Shown: positions 44,560 through 57,603, counted from the first letter of the stretch. The stretch is DNA of 64,000 nucleotides from Linanthus parryae (GCA_023055425.1 JALGPY010000003.1:56281891-56345890), one strand, 5' to 3'. Translations and numbers: made by a program. Notes: generated from the sequence alone by a model not told the origin.

Positions 44560-45308
44560 CTTGCTCAAACACACGTCTCATCAACTCATATGCACCCTCC
44601 ACATCGCATTTGAACAAGAAGCTACCTCTAGCTTCCAAATCAATCTTATTTCTATCAGCCTTGTCAAGCCCATTATAGAATACCTAAATGATATGAGCTC
44701 TGTCAATGCCATGATTGGGGAATTTACGCAGCAAGAAAATGAGGCGCTCCCATGCTGTGACGAGTGATTCATTCTACTTTTGCCTAAAATTCCATATCTC
44801 GTTCTGCAGCTGAATCATACGTGATATTGGAAAGAATTCGCACATAAACTGAGAGACACAATCTTCCTACGTTGTGATTGAGTTGGAAGGAAAATAATCC
44901 AGCCAATCTTTAGCAGCTCCGGTGAGGCAATGACGTAATAACAACAGTTTAAGTGATTCAGCAGTGACCCCCTTGTAGCGTATTACCTGGCACGTGTTCT
45001 GAAATTTTCCAATGAATGCATGAGGATCTTCTTCTTCTGCCCCAGTAAATGTGCACTGATCTTGTATGAATTGAATTGTGGACAGCTTGAGGCAGAAGCT
45101 TTCTGCTTGAATTGGTGGCACCACAATTGCTGGTTCAGTTCCCTTGAGATCTGCCTCAAATGCCTGGATTATGGTCTTCCCAGACTTGTTATATGGTTTT
45201 GATTGTTGCCTAGCCATTGCCTCCCGCAGTACCTTTTAAGCCTCAGCTAACATTGCTTCCATCTGTTCTCGAGTAGGGCTACTCGGCTCTTCGCCCTCTA
45301 CCATCGTT
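44560..45308 (-). pseudogene. outer element gag, amino part
   Basis: Minus-strand pieces match the inner gag: AIVVPPIQAESFCLKLSTIQF, DPHAFIGKFQNTC, LTGAAKDWLDYFPSNSITT. A stop near 45238 lies shortly after the first codons, and another frame break follows 44867. The inner element interrupts gag at 44559. Confidence 0.8.
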
Positions 45309-45412
45309 ACCTGAGATCACATCACTAGCACACCCGTGAGGTAATTGATAGTAACAAAAATAAAAATAAAATAAAACTCTAAACAAACGTCTAACTAAAC
45401 AATCTACTGCTG

Positions 45413-45430
45413 TCCCCGGCAACGGCGTCA
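45413..45430 (-). promoter_or_regulatory. primer-binding site, tRNA-Asp, outer element
   Basis: TCCCCGGCAACGGCGTCA differs from the tRNA-Asp end by one base (T for C). Six bases separate it from the LTR start at 45437. Confidence 0.85.
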
Positions 45431-45436
45431 AAAACT

Positions 45437-47152
45437 TGACACGATTTCTTACGTGTATACGCAAGTGCATGGTCGAAGTAATAAATATGAGTATTAAGCT
45501 CGAGTTATCGAACCCACAGGGACAGTCTTGAGATTATTTTGGTAGACAATTAATTTAAAGTCAAATTAACTGGTAAGAAGTGTTTGATTTGAAGGTTCGT
45601 CACCCACAAACAAGTGACTTAAAGTAAATGACAAACTACGCTACTCTTTTTATATGATTTTCAAGGTAAAGGAAGAAAGGTTTGATTGATACGATTATGG
45701 AGAGAACTAGGCAATTAATGATCCCTAGGGCACTTAACAGTTTCCAGATTATGCTTAAAACACTCTAGTGATGTTTAGTTATACCGGGCTACACTCATCA
45801 TGTTCTTCTGTCGATCTCACATGAATTTGCGTAATCGATTGACTTCGGGTCCTCTCGGTCCACCTTCGTCTACCGTTACGTTCCAGTTGGTTCGTTAGGC
45901 TCGCTCACCGGGTCCTGTCGGTCCACCGTTTTCACTAAGTCCTACCGATACAGACCGAAACAACCCACACACGGTTATTCAAGCTCTCTCTTCTCCTCTC
46001 GGTCTCAGAGAACTACAAGAATACTTCCTATGTTCTTCAACACGTCTCTAATAGCTCACTATCGTGCAACTATATCAACAACTAGAATACTAGGGGTTAT
46101 CAAGCCAATCATACTAAAGACAAAAGCACAAGAAAGCTAACAAAAACATCAACTAAAATTAAGTTTTCAAAACATGAATCAAGTCATCAATCCGGAAAAA
46201 GCTAATCAAACCCTAGTTCTTCATCAATTACCTAGCTTAAAGTGTTTAGCTAGACATATAATTGTTTAGCAATACATAAGTCTCCATAATCAATCATTAA
46301 GGGGGGGAAAGAAGAGAAATCAAACGAGTAATCTTCAAGAATTGATGATCTCCGCCTTCAATCTTTGTCTCTCCTTCTCTCTTGCTCCAAGATGCTCCAA
46401 AGATGTGTGTCTCTTCCCTCAAGGACGGACTCCTAGGTTAGAAGAAGTCCCCAAAGATCAAACTATTTAAAAATTACAAAACAGCCCAAAAAATTGCGAT
46501 TTAGCCCTCTTTTCGCACGAACAAACGGGTGTTCGCATGAACAGATATTTGTTCTCTGTTTGCACGAACACTTCTTTTGTTCCCACAAATTTTCAGATTG
46601 TTTTCATCTTTTCTTTAATGTCCCTAAATTTTTCTAAGTGTTTTTGTTCGCACGAACACCCCTGGAGATGACCTCATATTTTCATCCTCTTTGACGGACC
46701 TTAACTTTCTCTTCCGATCTTCTTTTCAGCTCCGTGACCTATCGTTGGAAAGCTCTTTGAGTATACTTTCATTTGAAACTGGTCTAACTCCAAAATGTAT
46801 TGTAGAACTCGAGATACTATCAAAATAGTGGAGATTGGTCACTTTTGCTCCTCCGACTTTGCTTCTCTTGCTTCCTCTTGAATTTGATTTGTTTCCGAAG
46901 CTCGTTCATGCCTTCTAAACATCGTTTAGCATCCGTTCATTTCAAGAAAACATGAACAACCATACCAAGCGATTATATTTGATAAATTACATCGAAATAT
47001 GCATCGAAACGCCCGGATTAACAATAAAGTGCTAAAAACTCAACTTTGTACGTTTTCTCAACATTCATATTGTAAAACTCATATTTCAACCCCGGAATCA
47101 CGCAAAACGATATTAAATATGAAAGAAATATAACTCTAATACAGATTTATCA
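45437..47152 (-). repeat. 5' LTR of the outer element
   Basis: 1716 bp, TGACACGATTTC to GATTTATCA. It is clearly diverged from 26324-28068. It has palindromes at 46510, 46530, 46557 and 46645. The duplicate GGCAC follows at 47153-47157. Confidence 0.87.
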
Positions 47153-47472
47153 GGCACCATTAGTTTATCTTTAAGATTTGTGAAGTGTTGAGTGGAGAGA
47201 CCTTTTGGTGAAGATATCTGCAAGCTGATCTGCACTGTTAAGTGTCAACAAATAAAACTCGTAAGTCACGAGAAAGAACTTTTTCACGAATATAGTGATA
47301 ATCTATTTCAATGTGTTTGGTGCGTGCGTGCATGATTGGGTTGGCGGTCATGGAAATGGCGGACAAGTTGTCGCACCAAAGGATTGGTTTTTCCAAAATA
47401 GGGATGTGAAGGTCTATAAATAGGATCTTGATTCATGCAAGTTCGGCGGTTGTAGATGCAATAGCCCTGTAT

Positions 47473-48546
47473 TCAGCTTCGGTTGAGGATCGTGCTACGG
47501 TTGGTTGCTTTGTGGCGCCCCAATAAATCACATTGGGACCGAGAAAGACAATCAAAACCAGAGGTACTACGGCGATCCGTTAGGTTTCCGACCCAATCGG
47601 CATCCGAGTAAGCTTTAATGGAATGTGTCCACGTTGGTATAGGAGGCCATGGTTTTTGGTGCCTTGGAGATAGCGTATGATACGCTTGGCGGCAATAAGG
47701 TGTGTGTCTGTGGGTGTGTGCGTAAATTGACAAAGGTGATTAACTGCAAGAGAAATGTCGGGTCGGCTAAAAGTCAAGTATTGAAGGGCTCCTATGAGTT
47801 GGCGATAAGGTGTGGGATCATCTAATTTTTTGCCATCTAAAACATGAAATTTGGTACCAGCAGAGAGAGGAGTAGGAGCCGATCTGCAATTTGTCATGTG
47901 AAAGCGAGATAATAAGTCAGAAACATACTTAGCCTGGTTAGTAAAAATTCCCGAGGTGTTCCTTTTGATCTCAAGACCCAAGAAATATGTGAGAGAGCCT
48001 AAGGTAGTCATTGAGAATTCAGATTGTAAGTTATGAACAAGACGCGGTATATAGACATTACCACTACCAGTCAAAATGATATCATCTACGTAAAGTAATA
48101 AGATAGTAAATTTATTGCCACTATGACGAATAAACAAGGACGAATCTGCGTAAGAAGGAGAAAAACCATGAGACATTAAATAATTTTTGAAGCGCTCAAA
48201 CCAAGCTCTTGGGGCTTGTTTGAGTCCATATATGGACTTGTGCAAACGACAAACATAATTGGGGAATTGAGGGTTTTTGAACCCTTGGGGTTGATACATA
48301 AATCGTTTCTTTAAGTGTGTCGTGTAGGAAGGCATTTTTGACGTCTAGTTGTTGCAGGGGCCAGTTAAAATTGGTCGCAAGAGCAAGGATGGTGCAGACA
48401 GTGGAGTGTTTGAAAACTGGACTAAATGTTTCGTCGTAGTCGATTCCAGCATTGTGGTGGAATCCTTTGGCAACTAAACGCGCTTTATAGCGAGAAACAG
48501 TACCATTAGGATTAAATTTTGTGCGAAAAAACCCATTTACACCCAA
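47473..48546 (-). pseudogene. copia D reverse transcriptase and RNase H
   Basis: 48546-48196 carries [12 protein letters not shown] and QLDVKNAFLHDTL. 48335-47580 carries SIYGLKQAPRAWFERF, TILLLYVDDIILTGSG (YVDD) and FLGLEIKRNTSGIF. 47733-47473 starts RNase H with [20 protein letters not shown]. Two frameshifts break the chain but the catalytic boxes are intact. Confidence 0.83.
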
Positions 48547-49147
48547 TTATGTTTGCGTTAGGAGGTGGTGTCACAAGAGTCCACGTGTTTTGTTTTGTGA
48601 GGCTAGCATACTCGTCACTCATTGCTTGACGCCACTGCAAGTGTTTGCTAGCTTCAATGAAGGATGAAGGATCAGAAGTGGTAGAAGAAGTAGTTACAGA
48701 AAAACATGCTTTTCTTTTACTTATGCCTGATTTGATGCGGGTTAGCATAGGGTGGACGGTTGGGGGTGCCATCTTAGACGTTGTTTGGGACGAAGGAGGT
48801 ACCGTGGTGAGTGGCGAAGTTGTCGTGTCTATACCGACTTCGGGAACCGTATTTGTTCGTGGTGTCGGGTCTGGTTCTAGAGAACCGGTTGGCTGCAAAA
48901 CTTCGGCAGTCACCGATACCTCCAGACTCGGTACTTCCCAGCTCATCACTGATGGTGGTGGTCCCCCACCGAGAGGGGGAATGGTAGGTGGCCCTGAAAC
49001 AGTAGAAGATTTGTCAGTCGAGGTAGTAGCAATTGGAAAAGAATTCTCATCAAAAATGACATCGCGACTAATATATATTATATTTGATGCTTTGTCAAGA
49101 CAGAGGTAACCTTTGTAGTCATCTTCATAGCCAAGAAACGCACACAA
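48512..49147 (-). pseudogene. copia D integrase tail and linker
   Basis: CAFLGYEDDYKGYLCLD...ISRDVIFDE is the conserved carboxyl integrase block. It is followed by a Pro/Ser/Thr-rich linker and WRQAMSDEYASLTKQNTW at the RT boundary. Between 49148 and 49480 the integrase frame is broken. Confidence 0.75.
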
Positions 49148-49479
49148 CTTAGTTTTAGCATCAAGTTTAGATTGGGAATAATGGCGTAAATAAGGAAAAC
49201 AGGCACAAACAAATATTCTTAAACGCGAGTAGCAGGAGCATATTTAAAAAGTAATTCAAAAGGCAATTTATTTTCCGTATTTTTACTTGGCATGCGATTT
49301 ATTACATAAACAGCAGCTTTAATGGCGTGATACCAAAATTTATTAGGCAGAGAAGCATTTTGTAGTAGAGTAACAACTGTTTCTACAATATGTCGGTGTT
49401 TCCTCTCAGCAACACCGTTTTACTGAGGGGTACGGGGACATGATTTCTGATGAGATATACCACTGTCATATAACATTTG

Positions 49480-51422
49480 CTAAAAAATAAAAGAAGTGTA
49501 CTCTCCCCCTCCATCACTTCGCAAGATGCGAAATTGATGTTGGAAAAGCTTTGCAATTTTCAATTTAAAGGTAGGAAAAATAGATGATACGTCAGATTTG
49601 TTATGTAAGGGAAACAACCAAGTATATTTGGAGTAATCATCAATAAAAAGTACGTAGTAACGATATTCGTGATAAGATAAAGAGCTAGAGGGACCCCAAA
49701 CTGTAGGGTTTTGATTCATGGATGCGCAACGGAAACACAAACAATCATAAACCATGCAAAACCATCCAAGGATCACAAGTCAAGAGACATAACGATGGTA
49801 AAGGAAGAAATCAATAACATACATTTGGGTTCTCCTTTGATGACTTCAAACGCGAATAGTGTCACGTCTCTACGGTTGATCCACGCCTAGAGGTGAGATC
49901 TAGATCTTCCAATCCTTGGTCCTAGCCCGGAAAGAGGAATAGGAAGAAGAATCATGCAACAACGGATCACCATGGTGGGGCGGCTCCTCCTTGTAGGCCG
50001 ACGGGTAGGGGGCGGTCCCAATGGGGGGTTCGGCCCTCTTTTGGGACTTGCTCTCTCTCCTTGCTTTGTTCTCTCCTACTCTATCATATAGATGTGTGTT
50101 GTGTAGAGTGAAAAATAAGCTAGGAGTGTTCTTTATATAGTCCAACAACTCCTTGTCCTACTACATAAAGAACCCCTCTCCTAATCCTACTCAAGTTCGG
50201 ATTAGTCCCCTTTTGCAAAATAGTCCTTATCATGTCAATACATGGAGTAGTTCCATTAATCCTAATTATGTCTCTACATGAATTAGGCCACCTTGGCATA
50301 TCCTAATCATGTCTATACATGGATTAGTCCAACTTGCATATTAGTCCTACTAAGTTAGCAAGTTGTTGCCTTTTGATCCTTTTAATTAATTAATCATATT
50401 AATTAATTATTTCTCATGTCTAGTTCACCCCTATATGGCGTGTGACCCCATAGGTTCTATTTATTTGGTAGTAACAATTTACTAATATGGAGCGGCCTCT
50501 AGCAAGACATCCATTCTAGCCAACACATAGAATAGTCATCATGACAAACCTTGTGCAAGTAATTGTCTCATCCCTTTGTCTCAATATCCGGATTGGACAC
50601 GAGACATACAAGTCACACTCGTATATTCAATCCATAGTTTCTCGATCCTGGGAATAGCCTTATTCGTGCAAATAACATCAATATCCCATATTGATTTATT
50701 TGAGTCTGGCCAGACATTTTATAAGCAATATCCCTCGAGTGGCCTAGGATATTTGCTCCCGTTATGTGGGAGGGACAAATTCTATCTACGTCCACTACGA
50801 TTTCTAAGTTTGCTTCTTATTGTATCCAGTACACGCCTTTATAGCTACCCAGTTACGGTGTAGCGTTTAACGCTACCAAAATCACAATAATCCACAACTA
50901 GAATATCTAGTGACTTCAAGTCTAAGGATGACAATACCATTGCACCGCGAGAAGCGCTTGTGACTCAACATAACGTGTATGTAGCCTTCTCGGTGATGGG
51001 TCAATCCAGTATGCCATTACTCCTAATGCATACCCATGTGTTGGATCATGATATCTCCATATCAATCCAACTCCATACTAGTCTATAGATGATTGTCCTA
51101 TTAATCATTATAATTGACTAGGGATATTTAAGAATATAACACTTATATTCTAAGGACTTCATTCATGTTAACATATCTCCATATCGATAACATAATGAAT
51201 CGTAAATCCATAAATGTCACAATTAATTGATTGCCTCTAGGGCACAATTCCAACACAAACATCACTGTGCAGCAAATGTAAAGGTGTAGTAGTGTGATTG
51301 TTTGAAGAAGTATAAGGTAAACGATGCATTTTTCCAAGCAAACATGACTGACAAATATTATTATTCATTTTTCTCGAATTGGGAATTATTTTGTTCATAA
51401 TAGCAGTAGAGGGGTGCCTCAA
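49480..51422 (-). pseudogene. copia D integrase split by a solo LTR
   Basis: The zinc region (RHPSTAIMNKI...CQSCLLGKMHRLP) lies at 51422-51262. The core resumes at 49694-49480 with YRYYVLFIDDYSKYTWLFPL and LRSDGGGEYTSFIF (second catalytic Asp). The solo LTR between them duplicates CAAAC. Confidence 0.8.
49700..51255 (-). mobile_element. solo LTR of the copia A family in copia D integrase
   Basis: 1556 bp with TG...CA ends and exact duplication CAAAC (49695-49699 and 51256-51260). It is the same family as 388-1770, same orientation. Palindromes with CTAATC/GATTAG-type half-sites lie at 50181-50205, 50262-50286 and 50303-50327, upstream of a minus-strand TATAAAG at 50137-50131. Confidence 0.9.
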
Positions 51423-51623
51423 CAGGGCATGCCAATTTTCTGCAGAAGTTTTATTGCCTAAAAAAGCTTGAGGAGCATGCTGAAAAGAGAAGGATTCTAT
51501 GGGGTAAAGCCCATTTTTACTCAGGCCTTGGTAGAGGATTTTGGCCGTAGTTATATCCTGAATAGAAAAAGAGGTCGATTCAAAAATAAAACCACAGTTC
51601 TGATCAGTACAAAGTTTGTGAAC

Positions 51624-52856
51624 TTACAACAAGTTTGTGCTAAGTTTAGGGACATGCAAAGTGTTTTGTAATTTAAAATCATGCGAAGAGGTAGATAAAA
51701 TTGTCGTACCGGAGTGGTGAATGGGGAGATTTTCCCCGTTTCCGACAACAACTTGATCATTACCCATATAGGGATAAGACACAGACATATTTCCGAAGTC
51801 ATTAGTCATGTGATTTGTAGATCCTGTGTCGGACAACCGATAATTGGAGTACAAGGAGTTACTGTTTTGTGTTGAAGCAGTCATGGCAGTGAGTTTATCA
51901 GCGGGCATTCTACCCTGATATGCATAATCCATCCTGTGGATACGGTCAAGGGCGGTGTGATAGCCTTGACCACAAATCTGACAAGTAACAGTGTTGTTGG
52001 TATGGTGTGGATAACCGGAACCAGTGTTTCTTCCTCTATATGAGTCAGAGTGCCATCCTCAAGCATAACTGTTTCTACCACGATTGTCATAGTTGTTATA
52101 GTTTCTACCGGCTCTACCCTGAAAACCACCTCTATTGTAACCACGTCCATAGCCACCTCTACCAGTGTTAGTATTTCCATTAAAATTACCTCGTCATCTA
52201 CCTCTACCAGTGTTTCCATTTCCAGCAATGGTAATAGTGTTAAAGGCAGCAGCATTATCAACTGTGTTAATAGAGGAGTTTATTTGAGATCCCAACAGCA
52301 ATTCATGAGACTTCAAAAGAACATGGAGATCCTGAAAGGTAATTGGATTGGAACTAACAGAGATACTGGTCCATAGAGAATTAGAATCAGAGGGTAACCC
52401 ATTCAAAGCATAGAGGATCATATCCTCGTCATCCACATTAACCCTAGCAACAAGCAATTTATCCCTAATGTTTTTCAATTTCTTCATATAAACATCAACT
52501 GAATTCGATTTCTTTTTCGCATTTTGAAATTCATTCTTCAACTGAAGAATATTGGATCTAGATAGTGAGGCGTACCTACGCTCAAGTGCGAGCCAGAGAG
52601 ATCGAGATGAGGTATGTCCAATTACCAGTGATAAAGCCTCCTGGCTCAGTGTCGCATTAAGGACGGCCATCAGTGCCTGATCTTGAACTTGCCACAGTTG
52701 GAAGGCGGGATTTACAGTTGATGATTCTGACCCATCAGATTCCTTCTCGAACTTCGCCGGACAAGTGATTGACCCATCCAAATATCCAAAAACAAATTGG
52801 GTTTTGAGCAAGGAAGTGATTTGATACTTCCAGATTACGTAGTTGGATCCATCCAA
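51624..52856 (-). pseudogene. copia D gag and protease
   Basis: Gag begins near 52856 with MDGSNYVIWKYQITSLLKTQFVFGYLDG-type sequence. The UBN2-like helical part continues to about 52200 (SLWLALERRYASLSRSNILQL). A region rich in Gly, Arg and Asn follows in another frame. The protease at 51932-51624 shows RLSDTGSTNHMTNDF, an intact DTGS active site. A frameshift separates the two. Confidence 0.8.
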
Positions 52857-53015
52857 CTTAAAAGGTATGATATTGTGGATGTTTTAGAATAGGCTTAAGG
52901 GATTTGAGCCACTGGTGGCAGTGACTAAGACAAGGGTTGATGAAGCAGCGGATGAAGTAGCCGGAGTAGTGGTCGGATTCGAAATCGGAACTTTTGCTAT
53001 TAAGCTCTGATACCA

Positions 53016-53743
53016 TGAAAATAGTTCATGATTAGATGATTGGGTTCATCATGAACCAATGCAAAAACAATAGGCAGAGAGTATTGGAGAGGACGAAAGA
53101 GACGATGAACAGTGAGATTCATTGCTTTGTCTCGGTACACAATGGTCATAAATACATGTGGACTAAATTAGTGACTGTTGGATGGGTCAAACAGATCTGA
53201 ATGGCTGAGATGAACAGACCGTTAATATTTACAAAAACAGTCCTCAGACTTAGCTTTGTATTTCAGCGAGAATCTTCAGTAAGCTTGGGCGTTCACTTTA
53301 GTCCTTGCTTGCTGTTGCTCTTGACAGCCCAAGTCTTGGTGGTTGGGCTCGTATTGCTTATATATTCTTGACAGCCCAATTCTTGGTGTAAGAATATATA
53401 GGCAATACGAGCCCAACCACCAAGACTTGGGTTGTCAAGAGCAACAGCAAGCAAGGACTAAAGTGAACGCCCAAGCTTACTGAAGATTCTCGCTGAAATA
53501 CAAAGCTAAGTCTGAGGACTGTTTTTGTAAATATTAACGGTATGTTCATCTCAGCCGTTCAGATCTGTTTGACCCATCCAACGGTCACTAATTTAGTCTA
53601 CATGTATTTATGACCATTGTGTACCGAGACAAAGCAATGAATCTCACTATTCATCGTCTCTTTCGTCCTCTCCAATACTCTCTGCCTATTGTCTTTGCAC
53701 TGGTTCATGATGAAACCAATCATCTAATCATCAACTATTTTCA
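53016..53743. repeat. inverted pair of copia D LTRs
   Basis: 53016-53373 is a 358-bp LTR in the minus orientation, next to its own primer site. 53387-53743 is a 357-bp LTR of the same family in the plus orientation, followed by the GGATG duplicate (53744-53748). A 13-bp spacer separates them. The arms look about 95 percent identical by eye and could form a hairpin of some 350 bp. Confidence 0.85.
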
Positions 53744-53748
53744 GGATG

Positions 53749-54589
53749 ATCCTTCTCCCTTCTAAGATTCCTCTCCAAACAGCCGAAGGGGCATGCGCCT
53801 TTTCTACACTCATGAAGTCTTTATTGAGGAAGTATTTTGCTTTAATACCGCGACTACTTAGAGAGTTACCTTGGTGAATCAATCTCCAAGCTTTTTTAGC
53901 CAACAAAGCAAGATTGAACTTCTTGAGATCTCTGAATTGAAGCCCTCCCTGTTCCTTCGATCTTTGGATACGGTTCTAAGCAATCCAGGGAATTCCGCGA
54001 TCACTGCTAGCCTTACTCCACCAGAACCGTCGAATAATCATCTCCATCCTGTCGCCGACTCTATCCGGCAGTCTAAAACAGGACATAGCATATGTTGGAA
54101 GAGCTTGTACCACTGTCTTGATCATTACTTCATATCCTGCCACAGACAAGTTTCTCTCCTTCCATCCCTTTAGCTTGTTGTCGAGTCTCTCAACCAGCTT
54201 GTTCCAAGTGATCTTCCTGTTCCTCCCCATAGTATTTGGGTGCCCCAAATACTAACCAATATGGCCTACCTCATGAATTCCTGCAAGTTGAAGAATCCCT
54301 TCCCTTACTGGTTCGGCCACCTTACGAGAGAAAACAATTGCTGATTTATCCAAGTTGATTTGTTGTCCCGATGCTTTCTCATATGTACAAAGAATATCTT
54401 GGAGGGCTTTGAAGTTTCTTGAATCAGCATGTGTAGAGAACAAATAATCGTTAGCAAAAAATAGGTGGGAAACCACTGGTCCTCCCTGGGAAGCTTTAAC
54501 TCACGCTAGCTGACCCGTATCTACCGCAGTAGAAACAACCCAAGAAAGCATCTCGCTGCAAAAAAGAAACAAGTAGGGGGATAGGGGAC
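53749..54589 (-). pseudogene. LINE RT, C-terminal part
   Basis: The minus strand starts with SHLFFANDYLFSTHADSRN at 54476. This is the catalytic FADD box of LINE RT, with the first Asp changed to Asn (codon at 54450-54452). It continues with LQDILCTYEKASGQQINLDKS, GRNRKITWNKLVERLDNKLKGWK and SVAGYEVMIKTVVQALPTYAMSCFRLP. Frame breaks occur near 54250 and 53976. The RT is inactive. Confidence 0.82.
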
Positions 54590-55998
54590 TGTTGGAATAG
54601 GTGCCCTAGAGGCAACCTATATTTAGTATGAACAATGTTTTGGCAATATTCATTTATTAATTATTGTGATATTTAATATAATGAAGTCCTTGGATACAAT
54701 GTGTTGTTTATCTTAAATATCTCTAGTCCATTATATTGGTTAACAAAACGATCAAATATAGACTAGTATGTGTGTAGATTGATATGGAGATATCAAGTCT
54801 AACACATGGGTATGCATTAGGAGTAACGGCATACTTGATTGACCCACAACGAGAAGGATACATTAGATTATGTTAAAGTCGCAATCGCTTCTCGTAGTGC
54901 CAATTATATTGTAATCCTTAGACTTGAAGTCACTAGATACTCTAGTTATGAAATATCATGCTTTGATGTTATCCAACGTTGCGCCTTAACCGGGCAACTA
55001 TAAAGATAGCTATCGGATATGATAGAAAGCAGGCTTAGAGATCGTAGTGATGCAGAGAGGATTTGTCCCTCCCACATAATGGGAGAAAATATCCATTGCC
55101 ACTCAAGGGATGGTACTTATTGAATGTCTGGTCAGACTCAGATAAATCAATATGGAGATATTGATGTTATCTGCTTGCATAAGCATATTCACAGGATCGA
55201 GGAACTATGGATTGGATATACGAGTGTGACTATTTATGTCTCGTGTCCAATTCGGATATGGACACAAAGGGATAATGCAATATGTGATATTGGGCACAAG
55301 GTTTGTCGGGATCACTGACTAATTTCCATTAGTTGGGTTGCATGGATGTGTTGCTAGACACCGCTCCATGTTAGTAATTTGTTACTACCAACTAAGTAGA
55401 AACCCATAGGGTCACACGTCCAAAGAGTTGAACTAGAATTGGGAATTAATTAATTAGAATGATCAATTTGCAACACCTTGCAAACTTAGTAGGACTAATA
55501 TGCAAGGAAGGGACTAATCCAAGTTCATGTAGGATTAGGAAGGGCCTCTAAGTAGTTAACAAGGAGTTGTTGGACTATATAAAGGATGCTCCTAGCTTCC
55601 TTCCCACAACTAATGCTCATAACATAAGCGAGTGGGAGAGAAAGCAATAAAAAGAGCAAGACAAGCTAGAGGCCGACCGCCCCTAGCCGTCCGCCCCTAG
55701 CCGTCGGCCACAAAGAGAGGCCGAATCCTCTCTTTGTTCTTTGTTGTGTGATTCCTTCTTCCCTCTTCCTCCGGTCCAAGCTAGCACTAGGATAAGAAAG
55801 ATCTAGATCTCACCTCTAGACGTGGATCAACCGTAGAGACGAGGACATTATTCTTTGTGTGATCTCCCAATCTAAAAAGGTACACATCTTCTATGTCCCT
55901 CATCATGTTATGAATGTCTCTTCCTGTGATCCTTGGTGGGCTTTGAGTAGGAATTAATTTTTGTTATTACGCTGCGTTACCTACGTCAAAACCCAACA
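54590..55998 (+). mobile_element. solo LTR of the copia A family in the LINE RT
   Basis: 1409 bp, TGTTGGAATAGG to AACCCAACA, flanked by GGGAC (54585-54589) and GAGAC (55999-56003), a duplication with one mismatch. Plus orientation. A TATATAAAG box lies near 55577. No internal region is present. Confidence 0.85.
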
Positions 55999-56003
55999 GA
56001 GAC

Positions 56004-57603
56004 ACCCATGTTTGAGTCCCTGTTCAGGAACTATTTGGCCAACTGGCGATCCATTTCTCAGGACTGAATATGATACCATGGAGACGCAATCAAGCACGGT
56101 TTTTCTGAATCAAGCCCCAAAGCCCATGTACAATAGCACCTCTTGGAGGAACTTCCATTCTATTCTATCGTAGGCTTTGCTCATATCCACCTTCAAAGTG
56201 AGAAAACCCTTCTTGCCCTTTTTCCACGTTTTCAAATTATGAATAACTTCGAAAGTTGTGATAATATTGTCAGAGATGAGCCTACCAGGAACAAAGGCAC
56301 TCTCATGATCCGAGATCAGTCCTGATAGCACAGATTTCAGGCGGTTACAACACACTTTGCAAAAATCTTGTAAATAACATTACTTAAACTGATGGGTCAG
56401 TACTCACTCAGTTTTCGCGGCTGTTTGACTTTGGGGATTAGTGCAATCTAGGTATGATTGTCTTCCTTCACTGATTGGCCTAGATTGGGTACATTAAGCA
56501 TCGCCATTGTAACTTCACTCCCTACTAGCCCCCAGTGTTTTTGATAAAACCCCGCATTAAAGCCATCTTCTCCAGGCGCCTTGTCAGGGGCCATTTGATA
56601 CAAGGCCTCCTTTACCTCAGCTATTCTGTAGTCCCTGTCCAGCTTTCCTTTGGCCTCTGAGTCAATGATTTCTGCTAAAGGGACGAGCATTGGCTCTATG
56701 TCGTCCATATCTGGCTTCGTGGACTTGAAGATATCCGCAAAGTACTGTCCGAGCATGGGGCCAAGTCGATGTTCATCTATTACCCAAATTCCATAATTCT
56801 CCTCCAAACCCTGAAAGTTGTTTCTAGCACGATGAATAGTAGCTTTAAGGTGAAAAAGTTTGTGTTTCTGTCGCCATACCTGAGCACTAGATTCCAGATC
56901 TTTGCTTCCACATAATTTCCTCTTGCTTCTGCAACTCATTGAATTCCTTCGTAAGAGGTTTCTTTTCTGCAAGTACCTCCACTATTTTTATCATACTATC
57001 CAGAGACTTCCCTCTATCCCTGGTCCAATTGCAATGTTTGGTAACCTGACCGAAGCTCTCTTTGCTCCATATCCTGCTCCGCTGCCGAAGAAAATCTTGC
57101 TTTTCAGTGACACTAATACCACCGCCATTCCAACAATTTGAAACAAGAGAGCTAAAAGTCTCATGTCTTTCCCACATCTTCTCATACTGAAATCTTCGTT
57201 TTCGTCTCCAAACTAGACCTTGCTATTTCCATTCCACGAGGATTGGCACATTATCAGAGTTAGGGCACCATAGATGAGTGACCTTGGCACCCTGAAAAGT
57301 GTTCATCCACATAATATTTGCCACATATCTGTCAAGTCTTTCCCTAATATTGTGGTTGTCTTCTTGATTGTTCGACCAAGTATATGGGTTCCCATGGAAT
57401 CCTAGGTCAAGGAGACACGCATCATTGAATGCTTCCCTCAATTGGTCCAACTGTGTAAAATTGCTTCCCAATCCTCCATCATTTTCAGCGTATGAGGTGA
57501 TGGCATTAAAGTCACCTACGATGCACCACGACATGTCTGTTTGGGGGCACTAGTCTCCTCAACAAGTCCTAAGAAAGAAATCCTTCTTCGCGGTTAGGGT
57601 TAC
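56004..57603 (-). pseudogene. LINE endonuclease end and RT first part
   Basis: 57534-57223: SWCIVGDFNAITSYAENDGG and FHGNPYTWSNNQ, the end of the AP-type endonuclease. 57177-56448: the linker and RT start with DKAPGEDGFNAGFYQKHW. 56355-56110: LISDNIITTFEVIHNLK and LKVDMSKAYDRIEWKFLQEVL, RT motif A with its catalytic Asp. Several frameshifts occur. Confidence 0.83.

Larger units (their letters stand above)
26324..47152 (-). mobile_element. outer Athila-like element, gag-protease only
   Basis: Minus-strand Ty3/gypsy element with LTRs at 45437-47152 (5') and 26324-28068 (3'), exact duplication GGCAC, and a tRNA-Asp primer site. Leaving out the nested element it is about 7.6 kb. It keeps gag and aspartic protease but has no RT, RNase H, integrase or third ORF. 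It is therefore a non-autonomous deletion derivative. The LTRs differ in length (1745 and 1716 bp) and at many positions, so the insertion is old. Confidence 0.88.
47158..53015 (-). mobile_element. copia D interior, Ty1/copia, inverted within its own LTR frame
   Basis: Minus-strand copia interior from just 3' of RNase H (47158) to the primer site TGGTATCAGAGC (minus strand, 53015-53004; tRNA-iMet). It is interrupted by a solo LTR at 49700-51255. The 3' LTR and polypurine tract on the low-coordinate side are missing: the interior joins a plus-strand LTR stub instead. Confidence 0.8.
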
